DNA from: Bacillota bacterium
Lineage (GTDB): Bacteria; Bacillota; UBA4882; UBA8346
Direction: 5' to 3'
DNA: 64,000 bases
Assembly (NCBI GenBank): GCA_023426245.1
Contig: JAFABB010000050.1
Coordinates: forward strand, 62,001-126,000
Shown: piece after piece, positions 51,893 to 60,203 of the stretch
How the letters are laid out: every line of letters starts with the position of its first letter
How positions within the stretch are numbered: position 1 is the stretch's first letter
Notes under the pieces: generated by a model
The model's input: the letters and a program-made list of their open reading frames with translations, nothing else
What the model was told of the DNA's origin: nothing
Database searches by the model: none
Made by a program: the position numbers and the translations under genes

Positions 51893-52558
51893 ATGGATAA
51901 GATCAAATTGTTACTGGTCGATGATCAGACTTTGTTTGTGGAAAGCCTGCGGACTGTATTAAGGATCCGGGCCAAAGATATGATGGTTATTGGAGTCGCT
52001 GGCGATGGTCCGACGGCTTTGACTATGATCAACCTGGAACAACCCGATGTAGTGTTAATGGACGTCTGTATGACGGGAATGAACGGGGTGGAGGCGACCC
52101 GCCGGATCAAAGAAAAATTCCCGGCCATCAGAGTGCTGATGTTGACCACTTTTGATGATGACGATTATGTCGTAGAAGCTTTAAAAGCTGGAGCGATAGG
52201 CTATTTACTGAAAGACATGCCTCCGGCGGAGCTAATTACAGCCATCCGCGCGGTTTATGAGGGTGGAGTATTGATTTCCCCAAAAGTCGCCGCTAAAATC
52301 GTCGATAAGCTAATCATTCAGCCGGGGAAAGACCGCAATCCCGGAGCGGAACCCGGTTCATTGATTCATGTTCTCAGCAACCGGGAAAAAGAAGTTTTGC
52401 GGTTGCTGGCTCGGGGACTTGATAATAAGGAAATCGCCACCCAATTATTTATTGCCGAACAAACAGTAAAAAATCATGTAAATATAATTTATTCCAAGCT
52501 GGGAGTCCACGACCGGTTTCAAGCCTGCCGCAAGGCCAATGAAATCGGAATCTGGTAA
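51893..52558 (+). CDS. NarL/FixJ-family response regulator
   Basis: 221 aa. Receiver domain with the acidic pocket LLLVDDQ, phospho-acceptor Asp in VVLMDVCMTGMNG and conserved LTTFDDD and LLKDMPPAEL; LuxR-type HTH near the C-terminus (LSNREKEVLRLLARGLDNKEIA, then VKNHVNIIYSKLGV). AAGGAGA precedes the ATG. Pairs with the kinase just upstream. Target genes unknown; the palindromes at 52760-52781 in front of cassette B are one candidate site. Confidence 0.92.
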   Translation: MDKIKLLLVDDQTLFVESLRTVLRIRAKDMMVIGVAGDGPTALTMINLEQPDVVLMDVCMTGMNGVEATRRIKEKFPAIRVLMLTTFDDDDYVVEALKAGAIGYLLKDMPPAELITAIRAVYEGGVLISPKVAAKIVDKLIIQPGKDRNPGAEPGSLIHVLSNREKEVLRLLARGLDNKEIATQLFIAEQTVKNHVNIIYSKLGVHDRFQACRKANEIGIW

Positions 52559-53080
52559 GCTCTCCCTCACCCCAAGTTTATTGGAAAAGACATCAAAGAA
52601 CTATAAAGCAAGCATCAAAAGGATAAGTGCTCTTTGATGGTTCGCTCCCGTCCATTTTCTATTTACCTTTATTTTTTTAGCCCCATCCTTCCATTGTTGC
52701 TAAAAAAGCATGATAGCAGAAGATTCCCAAGTCAGTTTAGAAAGGATTTTTTCATTGAACCAGTACTGGAGTACTAGTACTTTCTTCACCCATACCCAAT
52801 TCTAAGTGGCATCGAAGGTTATTCAAAATAGAAAGTAACAGGAGTGTAAATTAGCTTACATCGTTTGATTGATCCGTTTGAAGTGTTTGGTATGGAACTT
52901 CCGGGATTCATATAAAGAAATTCTTGTTTGGCTGTTGGTACTGGTGAAAATGATTCTGAAAACAGTACTCAGGTATCAGGTATTTTGCACCGGTTCTATG
53001 TTAAAATTTCTTTAACAAAATGGGGGGAAGCAAATTTCAAAATTAATCGAACCCCCAAAAAATCGTAAGGAGGATGGCAA
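52559..53080. promoter_or_regulatory. Regulatory gap before cassette B with AGTACT palindromes
   Basis: 522 bp without a gene. Two abutting perfect palindromes, CCAGTACTGG (52760-52769) and AGTACTAGTACT (52770-52781), are followed about 160 bp later by GGTACTGG and CAGTACTC motifs (about 52938 and 52964). GTTAAA-ATTTC-TTTAAC (about 52999-53015) and TGGGGG with CCCCCA (53021-53057) are further inverted repeats near the binding-protein start. No clear sigma-A promoter was recognised. The repeated GTACT core could be bound by the neighbouring response regulator or a cassette-specific regulator. Confidence 0.45.
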
Positions 53081-54367
53081 GTGAAAAAGTTAATTACAGT
53101 TTTGCTCTCCGTTTGTTGGGTACTTTCTTGTTTCATAGGTATTAGCGGCGTCCGGGCGAAGGGTCCGACGGAAATCAGTTATTACCTTTGGGATGACCCC
53201 ACCTATCGCCAGATTGTTGATGCTTACAATGCCAGCCAAAAAGAGATCTATGTAAAGGCTACTTATCTTCAGGCTGCGGATTATGAAACAAAGCTGCTTA
53301 CATTGCTGGCAGGCGGAGTCAGTATGGACTGTTATATGCAAAAGCGGCAGGCTGACATGTTTCCGCAATATACCAACGGATATATTGAACCGTTGGATAA
53401 GTTAATCAAAAAGTATAAATTCAATATTGGGGCGGATAAACCCTATATGAACGATATTTCCATCAATGGGAAAGTGTTGGCGATCCCGTTCCGGGGGGCC
53501 GGTTATTTTACCTATTACAATAAAAAGATTTTTGAGAAAGCTGGTATGGCGACCCCAACCGAACTGGTTAAAAAAGGGAACTGGAATTGGAACAAGTTTA
53601 TCGAAGTCTCCAAAAAGTTATCCACCGGTGACGGAAAACAGTATGGTGCGATCCTGTATACCTGGCCGGTTAACACTTTCCTGCCTGCTTATCAACAAAA
53701 GGTCAATTTCATCTCTGCCAGCGGCAAAATCGACGTAGATATTGATTCCGTTTTATTTTCGATGCGTATGAGGCGGGATTTGGAAAAGGCAAAAGCCATC
53801 ATTCCTTTGGCTGAATTGAAAGCGACCAAAATGCATTATTCCCAAGCCTTTTATCAGGGTAACGTAGGTATGGTCCTTATCGGTGAGTGGTTTCCTCAGT
53901 TTATGCTGGCTGCCCGGGATCAAAAGTTACTGAAGAATTTCACCTGGAATGATTGGGCGATAACCAGAATACCGTGTGATTCCGCAAATTACATAACAGC
54001 CGGAGCTTCTACTTTCAACCATATTTATTCCCGTTCCAAGAAGAAGGACGCTGCCTTTAAATTCCTTGCCTGGGCCGGCGGAGTCGAGGGAGCGAAAGTC
54101 GTCGCCAAGAACGGTATTCTCCCGGCCATCGTCAATGATGAAGTCCAGAACGAATTGGCCAAGGTTGTTCCGGATATGGAGTCTGTGAAATATCTCAGTG
54201 AGCCTGTGCCGAAATTCGGTGCTTATATCAATAAATACGGCACGAAAATTGAGACCCAGGTATTAAATCCATTAATTGAGAAATATTTGGTTTCAGATAT
54301 GAGTGATGGGGATTTCATGGTGGAGCTTGACAGAGGGTTAAAAGAGGTTGTTAAGTCCAGCAATTAA
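53081..54367 (+). CDS. CUT1 ABC transporter oligosaccharide-binding protein (cassette B)
   Basis: 428 aa, GTG start with TAAGGAGG upstream. Signal peptide of about 25 residues ending near VRA-KGP without a lipobox Cys (Cys residues lie only in the hydrophobic core). Mature region is paralogous to the cassette A binding protein at 20486-21775 over its whole length. The local divergence in the ligand-contact loops (for example FTWPQFSLFP versus YTWPVNTFLP) suggests related but different oligosaccharides. First gene of the cassette B operon, followed by a strong hairpin. Confidence 0.88.
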   Translation: MKKLITVLLSVCWVLSCFIGISGVRAKGPTEISYYLWDDPTYRQIVDAYNASQKEIYVKATYLQAADYETKLLTLLAGGVSMDCYMQKRQADMFPQYTNGYIEPLDKLIKKYKFNIGADKPYMNDISINGKVLAIPFRGAGYFTYYNKKIFEKAGMATPTELVKKGNWNWNKFIEVSKKLSTGDGKQYGAILYTWPVNTFLPAYQQKVNFISASGKIDVDIDSVLFSMRMRRDLEKAKAIIPLAELKATKMHYSQAFYQGNVGMVLIGEWFPQFMLAARDQKLLKNFTWNDWAITRIPCDSANYITAGASTFNHIYSRSKKKDAAFKFLAWAGGVEGAKVVAKNGILPAIVNDEVQNELAKVVPDMESVKYLSEPVPKFGAYINKYGTKIETQVLNPLIEKYLVSDMSDGDFMVELDRGLKEVVKSSN

Positions 54368-54384
54368 ATGAATTTTACGACCTA

Positions 54385-54423
54385 AAGCCGGAGGTTTCGG
54401 AAAAAAACCGGAACCTTTGGCTT
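54385..54423 (+). repeat. Hairpin between binding protein and permease (cassette B)
   Basis: The arms 54385-54400 and 54408-54423 pair over 16 bp (three wobble pairs) around a seven-A loop. Same position as the hairpin at 21796-21821 in cassette A but of different sequence, so the structure rather than the sequence is conserved. Confidence 0.7.
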
Positions 54424-54441
54424 CCATAAAGGAGAATGTAA

Positions 54442-55335
54442 ATGAAGTCATCCTATCAACCCCATAAATGGTTTACTGTACTTATGTTTTTATTGCCAAG
54501 TTTGATCGGATTTCTGGTGTTTGTTTTTGTTCCGATTGTTGCTGTTATGGGACTAGCATTTACCAACTATTCCGGCGGCTTTAACACCAGTTTCATCGGT
54601 CTTGACAACTTTGTCAAGGCGTTAACCAACAGTACCTTCCAGAAAGCTTTGTGGAATACGGTTAAATTTACTTTGGCCACGGTTATTTTTCAGCTGTTAC
54701 TGGGTTTTATCTTCGCGATCATTCTCAACGGGAAAATTATTGCGAGGTCTTTTTTTCGGGCGATCATCTTTTTGCCGGTAATCTTATCCAACATAGCGGT
54801 CTCCTTGATCTTTATGTTAATCTTTCACCCAAGCAAGGGCCCGATTAATAATTTCCTGCTTTCAATGGGTTTATCAGGATTGCCCTGGTTAACCAGCCCC
54901 AAGACTTCTTTGCTGACGATCATTCTGGTGACTTTGTGGCAATCCTTCGGTTATTATATGGTTTTGTTCTTAAGCGGACTGCAATCCATCAATCCCGAAT
55001 TATACGAAGCCGGGGAGATAGACGGTGCCAACGGGTTCCAGAGACTTATGCGGATCACCGTTCCGCTGTTAAGTCCGACCACATTCTTATGTGTGATCAT
55101 GGCGGTGATCAATTCGTTTAAAGTATTTGATCAAATCTTTGCGATGACTGGCGGGCAATTGGGAGGAGGACCGGCTGGTTCAACAACGGTTTTAGTATTT
55201 GATATTTATCAAAGAGCCTTTACCAATTATGAAATGGGCTATGCTTCCGCCGAATCATTAATTCTTTTATTGATTGTATTGACTATTACCATTATCCAAT
55301 ATCGCGGCCAGCATCGATGGGTGACTTACGAATAG
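54442..55335 (+). CDS. CUT1 ABC transporter permease, MalF type (cassette B)
   Basis: 297 aa, six membrane segments, EAA loop YEAGEIDGANGFQRLMRITVPLL (with Gly-Glu in place of the usual Ala-Thr/Ser). AAAGGAG precedes the start. Closely related to the cassette A permease at 21844-22740, sharing the VWQ/LWQSFGYYMVLFLSGLQ block and the C-terminal QYRGQ-WVTYE ending. Confidence 0.92.
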   Translation: MKSSYQPHKWFTVLMFLLPSLIGFLVFVFVPIVAVMGLAFTNYSGGFNTSFIGLDNFVKALTNSTFQKALWNTVKFTLATVIFQLLLGFIFAIILNGKIIARSFFRAIIFLPVILSNIAVSLIFMLIFHPSKGPINNFLLSMGLSGLPWLTSPKTSLLTIILVTLWQSFGYYMVLFLSGLQSINPELYEAGEIDGANGFQRLMRITVPLLSPTTFLCVIMAVINSFKVFDQIFAMTGGQLGGGPAGSTTVLVFDIYQRAFTNYEMGYASAESLILLLIVLTITIIQYRGQHRWVTYE

Positions 55336-55369
55336 AACACCGCCACTTATGATTATACGGGAGGTTATT

Positions 55370-56275
55370 ATGGAACGACAAGAGCTTGAATCATTCGAAA
55401 ATGAGTTGCATTATCAACCGCCTAAAATTGACAGGGTTCACTTGCTTAGCAAAATATCAATCGGGTTGATTTTAGTTTTGGTTTCACTCTTAATTCTTCT
55501 ACCTTTACTTATTATGATTTCAGCAGCGTTTAAAAATGAAGTCGAGATCTTTGATTATCCAATCCATATCATTCCCAAACAGATGACGTTAGCTAACTTT
55601 ACACGATTATTTTTTGATACGGCTGGGAAGCTTAACTTGAATTCGTTTCCAATTTATATTTTCAATTCCGTAAAAATTACCTCGATTATCATGATCATCC
55701 AACTTTTCACTTCCACCACTGCCGCTTATGCGTTCTCCAAGCTAAAGTGGAAAGGCCGAGATGTTTTATTTTTGATTTATGTCAGTTCCATCATGATACC
55801 GGCGCAGATTGTGATCATTCCCCAGTTTATCATGGTGCGAACTCTGGGGTTATACAATACCCACCTGGCATTGATTTTATTAGGTTCATTCACAGCCTTT
55901 GGAACTTTTTTGGTCAAACAATATTTCATGACCATTTCCGACTCTTTATTGGAAGCAGCCCGAATCGACGGGGCCAACGAATTTTATATTTATTACAAAA
56001 TCATGTTACCCTTGTCTAAGCCCATTTTAGCCGTACAAGTCATCTTTTCCTTCCGGTATTTCTGGAATGATTTTTTTGTACCGATGATTTATTTATCGGA
56101 GGCCTCACTCAAGACGATTCCCCTGGGTATGGCTGATTTTGTCACTGAATATTTTACGTACTACGGTCCACAGATGGCGGCATGTATGATCTCGATCATG
56201 CCGGTTGTTATCATCTTTCTCTTTACTCAGAAGTATTTTGTGGAAGGCATTGCATCAGGGAGCCTCAAAGGTTAA
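55370..56275 (+). CDS. CUT1 ABC transporter permease, MalG type (cassette B)
   Basis: 301 aa from the ATG at 55370, where GGGAGG stands 5 bp upstream; ATG 55349 lacks a site. Six membrane segments and EAA loop LEAARIDGANEFYIYYKIMLPLSKP. Closely related to the permease at 22771-23643. No ATPase gene is present in this cassette either. Confidence 0.92.
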   Translation: MERQELESFENELHYQPPKIDRVHLLSKISIGLILVLVSLLILLPLLIMISAAFKNEVEIFDYPIHIIPKQMTLANFTRLFFDTAGKLNLNSFPIYIFNSVKITSIIMIIQLFTSTTAAYAFSKLKWKGRDVLFLIYVSSIMIPAQIVIIPQFIMVRTLGLYNTHLALILLGSFTAFGTFLVKQYFMTISDSLLEAARIDGANEFYIYYKIMLPLSKPILAVQVIFSFRYFWNDFFVPMIYLSEASLKTIPLGMADFVTEYFTYYGPQMAACMISIMPVVIIFLFTQKYFVEGIASGSLKG

Positions 56276-56307
56276 GCAAATATTAGCGATGGACGGAGGT
56301 AACAAAA

Positions 56308-58119
56308 ATGGCCGAAAAAAAGATAGTGGAAAATCTCCATAGTAATATTCATTGTGAAGATTATGGGCAAAAGTATGATCTTCAAAATTTAAACCATCAT
56401 ACGATGATCTTTTCTGATCACCGGGATAAAGAAAGTCTCAACGGTAACTGGAATTTTACAGTGGATCCTTATGACACCGGCTTGCGGGCCAATTGGAATC
56501 ACATCGAACCTCGCGATGAAAATGGTCGCCGTGTCCCCTGGGACTATGATTATAACGGCGGAGAGGATATTCCGGTGCCATCCTGCTGGAATATGTTTCG
56601 ACCCGAGTATTATTATTATGAAGGAAGCGCTTGGTATGCCCGGGAGTTCACCTATTACCCGGAGTCTGAAGGAGAAAGGCTTTTTTTGCGAATCGGAGCT
56701 GCCAACTATGATACCAAAGTTTTTTTGAATGAAGAGTTTTTGGGAAATCATTACGGCGGTTCCACGCCTTTTTATGTTGAACTGACCGGCAAGCTAAAAA
56801 CCCAAAATATAATCCAGATTTGTGTCAACAATAGCCGGACTTTGGATAGGGTACCCATGCGGAATACCGACTGGTTTAACTATGGCGGTATTTATCGTGA
56901 AGTTGATTTGTTCCGATTGCCACCCGATTTCATCCGGGATTTCTCAGTATCTTTGGTGTCCGATAATAGCTACAATAGGATCCGGGTGGCGGTATCCCTT
57001 GACAAACCCCTTTCCGGTGAACAACTGCTTTTTGAGATACCGGAATTGAACATATCGAAGAGGGTTACGGTACAGGATGGGAACTGCGAATTTCAGATCG
57101 AAGCTGCTCCGGAGCTATGGTCTCCGGAAAATCCTCGCTTATATGAAGTCAAAGCCAGTTTCCGCACAGATCGAGTCAAGGATTGGGTTGGGTTCCGCCA
57201 GATCGAGGTCCGGGGGACCCAAATTCTTCTTAACGGCCGGGAACTCTTTCTCCGCGGCATTTGTGCCCATGAAGATGATATCGTACTTGGAAAAAGCTCA
57301 AATGAGTCCGATATCCGGCGGCGGTTTGCCGATGCCAAAGAGCTTGGCTGTAATTTTATGAGGCTGGCCCATTATCCCCATACCGAGCTTGCCGCCCAAA
57401 TTGCCGATGAAGTTGGGATGATGTTATGGGAGGAAATCCCGGTTTATTGGGCAATTGATTTTGTTAATCAGGATACGTTCCGGGATGCTGAAAACCAGCT
57501 AATTGAGCTTGTTAAACGCGATCGCAACCGGGCCAGCGTCATTATCTGGTCAGTAGGAAATGAAAACCCCGATTCCGATGAACGATTATCTTTTATGAGC
57601 AGACTGGCTCAGACCGTGAAAAAATGGGATTCTTCACGTCTTGTTTCCGCCGCCTGCCTCGTCAACCATACCAAAATTAAGATTGAAGATCGCTTAACCG
57701 AATATTTGGATATCATTGGGATTAACGAGTATTATGGCTGGTATAATCCAAAATTTTCCGAATTGGTTGAACTCGGAGCTAACTCCAATCCAGATAAACC
57801 GGTAATTATTTCCGAAACCGGAGCGGATGGGTTGGCCGGCTTCCATAGCAGTAAATCGGATTTGTTTTCAGAGGAATATATGAAAGAAGTTTATCAAAAA
57901 CAGGTAGCAATCTTGCGGGAATTGGATTATGTGAAAGGATTGTCGCCATGGATCCTCTATGATTTCCGGGCCGAGAGGCGTTATAACCGGTACCAAAAGG
58001 GATATAACCGCAAGGGATTGATTGCCTCCGATAAGAAGACCCGAAAGTTGGCGTTTTATATACTTCAACAGTTTTATCGGGATAAGATGCAGGGAAACGA
58101 CCCTCAAGAAGAAGAGTGA
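56308..58119 (+). CDS. uidA: Beta-glucuronidase, GH2 (cassette B)
   Basis: 603 aa, cytoplasmic, closely similar along its length to the enzyme at 23704-25506. Acid/base Glu in WSVGNEN, nucleophile Glu in ISETGAD with AGFH following, and the carboxylate-reading Asn-x-Lys in YNRKG. Shared blocks such as RNTDWFNYGGIYR and MRLAHYPH are identical or nearly so. GGAGGTAAC precedes the ATG. The two copies may be tuned to different glucuronides, since their N-terminal and Ig domains differ most. It is the last gene of cassette B. Confidence 0.9.
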   Translation: MAEKKIVENLHSNIHCEDYGQKYDLQNLNHHTMIFSDHRDKESLNGNWNFTVDPYDTGLRANWNHIEPRDENGRRVPWDYDYNGGEDIPVPSCWNMFRPEYYYYEGSAWYAREFTYYPESEGERLFLRIGAANYDTKVFLNEEFLGNHYGGSTPFYVELTGKLKTQNIIQICVNNSRTLDRVPMRNTDWFNYGGIYREVDLFRLPPDFIRDFSVSLVSDNSYNRIRVAVSLDKPLSGEQLLFEIPELNISKRVTVQDGNCEFQIEAAPELWSPENPRLYEVKASFRTDRVKDWVGFRQIEVRGTQILLNGRELFLRGICAHEDDIVLGKSSNESDIRRRFADAKELGCNFMRLAHYPHTELAAQIADEVGMMLWEEIPVYWAIDFVNQDTFRDAENQLIELVKRDRNRASVIIWSVGNENPDSDERLSFMSRLAQTVKKWDSSRLVSAACLVNHTKIKIEDRLTEYLDIIGINEYYGWYNPKFSELVELGANSNPDKPVIISETGADGLAGFHSSKSDLFSEEYMKEVYQKQVAILRELDYVKGLSPWILYDFRAERRYNRYQKGYNRKGLIASDKKTRKLAFYILQQFYRDKMQGNDPQEEE

Positions 58120-58187
58120 TCGGTGAGGGTTGAATGGCGATCGGTTTCCATCAAACAAATGCGTGATGAATTTAAAAATGCTGATTT

Positions 58188-58226
58188 AACCATAACCTCC
58201 TTCCTTTTAGGAGGTTATGGTTTTTA
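58188..58226 (+). terminator. Terminator of cassette B
   Basis: AACCATAACCTCC (58188-58200) and GGAGGTTATGGTT (58210-58222), perfect 13-bp stem, 9-nt loop, then TTT. Strong. Confidence 0.88.
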
Positions 58227-58236
58227 GTCCCTGGTA

Positions 58237-58308
58237 CCCCGTGGGCTATCATATAACATCATGAGGCTTTCAATTTCCAAAGCCATTGCTTAAAATCTTT
58301 CCACGGGG
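58237..58308. repeat. Nested inverted repeats between convergent genes
   Basis: CCCCGTGG (58237-58244) pairs with CCACGGGG (58301-58308), enclosing GGCTTT-8nt-AAAGCC. Lies between the cassette B terminator and the end of the minus-strand permease gene. It could be a 3'-end structure for the minus-strand message; no T-tract. Confidence 0.4.
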
Positions 58309-58325
58309 CTGGAATTGCCTGAGAA

Positions 58326-59627
58326 TTATATACCAAATTTAATTTTGACCCATATGCCTACGGTTACAATGATCAATGCAATAATCGTGGCAGGCATTGC
58401 TTCCTTGAACCATCGGCCCCAGCTGATTTTTATTTTATTTTTTTGCATAATACTATAAGCCATCACGTTTGCCGAAGCCCCAATCGGTGTGGCGTTGCCA
58501 CCAATATCAAGTCCCATGGCTAGCGCCCAGGCCAGGTTAGCTCTAAATGGAGCAAGAGAGGGATCCGCAGCGATTATATCTAAGAGAACATAAGCCATGG
58601 TGAGCGCCATCGGTACATTGTCAACAATAGCGCTGGCGAGACCCGAAATCCAAATGAAAAGAATAGCCAGTAGAATGCCGTTTCCCCCTGATAAATCTAC
58701 GATATAGTTTGATAGTAGTTTTAAGGCTCCGGCTTTTTCCAAGCCCCCAATGACGATGAATAATCCAATGAAAAATAATAGAGTTTCTCCGTCAATATTT
58801 TTTATAACATGTTCTGCCTTAGCGGCGCCCAGGAATACCAGAGAAATCAGAGCTGGCAGCAGAGTGGCGATTGCGGCGCCAATGTGGATTCCCAGTAGAC
58901 GGTTAAGTTCTGTATGAAGAATTAACAATAAGATTGCACTGGCGAATCCGATTAAACCGATTTTGACCAATTTTTGATCGGAAATGGCATTGTTTAGTAG
59001 TAATTCTTTTTTTTCTTGCGCGGTTAGTTTGGCGGCTTTCCGCAAAGATTTAAGGCTGAATAGAAAACAAAAAACGGTTATGGCGATGGTGGCGATGACT
59101 GCAATCGGACCTGTATTCCTGACAAAGTCGTTAAATCCATACCCTAGTAGATTGCCAATAATTACATTCGGAGGGTCACCCACGAGTGTAGCGCTACCGC
59201 CGGTATTAGCAGTACAAACTTCGGCGATAATGAGTCCAATTGGATTGATATGAAACATCCTGCACACATTAATCGTGAGTATGGTAAAGAATAAAAGTAC
59301 GGTGATGCTATCCATAAACGCCGCTAAAAAGCCAGTTAATAATGGAAAGACAAAAAAGATTTTTTTTACATCAAAGTTTACTTTTTCCATGGTTCTGACG
59401 GCCAAAAAATCAAAGAAATTGGCGTCTTCAAGGATTCTGACCAGAATGAACATTCCCAAAAGCAAGCCAATCGTTTCCCAGCTGACAAACTTCATCGCCT
59501 CTTCCATCGAGAGCAACCCGGATATGATCACAGCCAGAGCTCCAATTAAAGATACAAGATGGCGCGGAATTTTTTCGAGCATAATAAAAAGATAGGTTGC
59601 TCCAAAAATTAACAAGGCTAAAACCAT
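58326..59627 (-). CDS. SLC13/ArsB-NhaD superfamily ion permease
   Basis: 433 aa, minus strand, 10-12 membrane segments. Ion transporter superfamily (ArsB, NhaD, P protein, SLC13) motifs: TANTGGSATLVGDPPNVIIG, where the GDPPN loop is characteristic, plus a second half with SAIVDNVPMALTMAYVL and GGNATPIGASANVMAYSI, the inverted-repeat counterpart. Could export arsenite, exchange Na+/H+ or transport dicarboxylates; the sequence alone does not decide. GGGGGATTTTC-type ribosome site precedes the ATG. Transcription appears to pass through the structured leader at 59844-59950, about 220 bp upstream, which carries its own terminator. Confidence 0.88.
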   Translation of the reverse strand: MVLALLIFGATYLFIMLEKIPRHLVSLIGALAVIISGLLSMEEAMKFVSWETIGLLLGMFILVRILEDANFFDFLAVRTMEKVNFDVKKIFFVFPLLTGFLAAFMDSITVLLFFTILTINVCRMFHINPIGLIIAEVCTANTGGSATLVGDPPNVIIGNLLGYGFNDFVRNTGPIAVIATIAITVFCFLFSLKSLRKAAKLTAQEKKELLLNNAISDQKLVKIGLIGFASAILLLILHTELNRLLGIHIGAAIATLLPALISLVFLGAAKAEHVIKNIDGETLLFFIGLFIVIGGLEKAGALKLLSNYIVDLSGGNGILLAILFIWISGLASAIVDNVPMALTMAYVLLDIIAADPSLAPFRANLAWALAMGLDIGGNATPIGASANVMAYSIMQKNKIKISWGRWFKEAMPATIIALIIVTVGIWVKIKFGI

Positions 59628-59843
59628 GTAGAAAATCCCCCTTCAAAAGTTGATAATATTAGTTTCCTTTATTTAAAGTTCAATAATAGATAGAAAACTA
59701 TTTTTACGGATATATAGAATGGAGATGTTAATTCGACCAATGACTTATCAATGTACCCAAATATCCGTTGTGTATTCATTCTGGGTAATTCCCCCGAATA
59801 CAAGTTTTTTAACATGATAGAATAACACGGTAATATAGGCCGG

Positions 59844-59950
59844 AAAAAAACAAAAAAGTGGGAAGCTCTAAATAAGAGCTTCCCACCCCGGAAGCCGGTT
59901 TTCTCTTGAAAGCGAAGAAAACTTCGCCCAACCGGTAAGACATTTTATTT
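59844..59950 (-). ncRNA. Structured leader RNA with terminator upstream of the SLC13-type permease (candidate riboswitch or attenuator)
   Basis: Read on the minus strand. Stem P1 is 59930-59935 with 59895-59900 (CCGGTT/AACCGG) enclosing a perfect GCGAAG-TTTT-CTTCGC hairpin (59912-59927). A terminator follows, 59875-59886 with 59858-59869 (12-bp perfect stem, 5-nt loop), then U-rich 59844-59857. The segment 59890-59895 (GCTTCC) can instead pair with GGAAGC (59878-59883) inside the terminator arm, excluding it. A minus-strand gene end that would need this terminator is not present upstream. No known riboswitch consensus was recognised. Confidence 0.6.
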
Positions 59951-59956
59951 TATAAA

Positions 59957-59985
59957 ATGATATCATATTGATTGGATAATTACAA
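59957..59985 (-). promoter_or_regulatory. Promoter of the structured leader (minus strand)
   Basis: On the minus strand, TTGTAA (59985-59980) and TATCAT (59962-59957) are separated by 17 bp and direct transcription into the leader element. Confidence 0.5.
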
Positions 59986-60004
59986 CACTCAATCTTTTCA
60001 ATTT

Positions 60005-60149
60005 CCGGGGAGAGGCTTTAAAGATTTCCAACCTAGTGGTGAATGTGGAAAATTTATTATGGAACGGTAAGGAATATCCTTCAAGGCGTAAAAAACAGTC
60101 TTGTGAAGAACTAAAATGACTGTTTTTTACATGGTTGGAAATCTCCCGG
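60005..60149 (+). other. Long inverted-repeat element with an internal terminator, upstream of the 60204 gene
   Basis: AGATTTCCAACC (60022-60033) and GGTTGGAAATCT (60133-60144) are perfect 12-bp inverted repeats, extended by CCGGG (60005-60009) and CCCGG (60145-60149). Between them AAAAAACAGTC (60090-60100) and GACTGTTTTTT (60118-60128) form a terminator-like hairpin. TTTCCA (60025-60030) can alternatively pair with TGGAAA (60046-60051). Either a MITE-like element or a switching 5' leader; about 55 bp lie between it and the next start. Confidence 0.5.
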
Positions 60150-60203
60150 ACGGATACAAAAAACTATTCTGATCAAAATATCTCTAGATAAGGAGGCTTT
60201 TAA

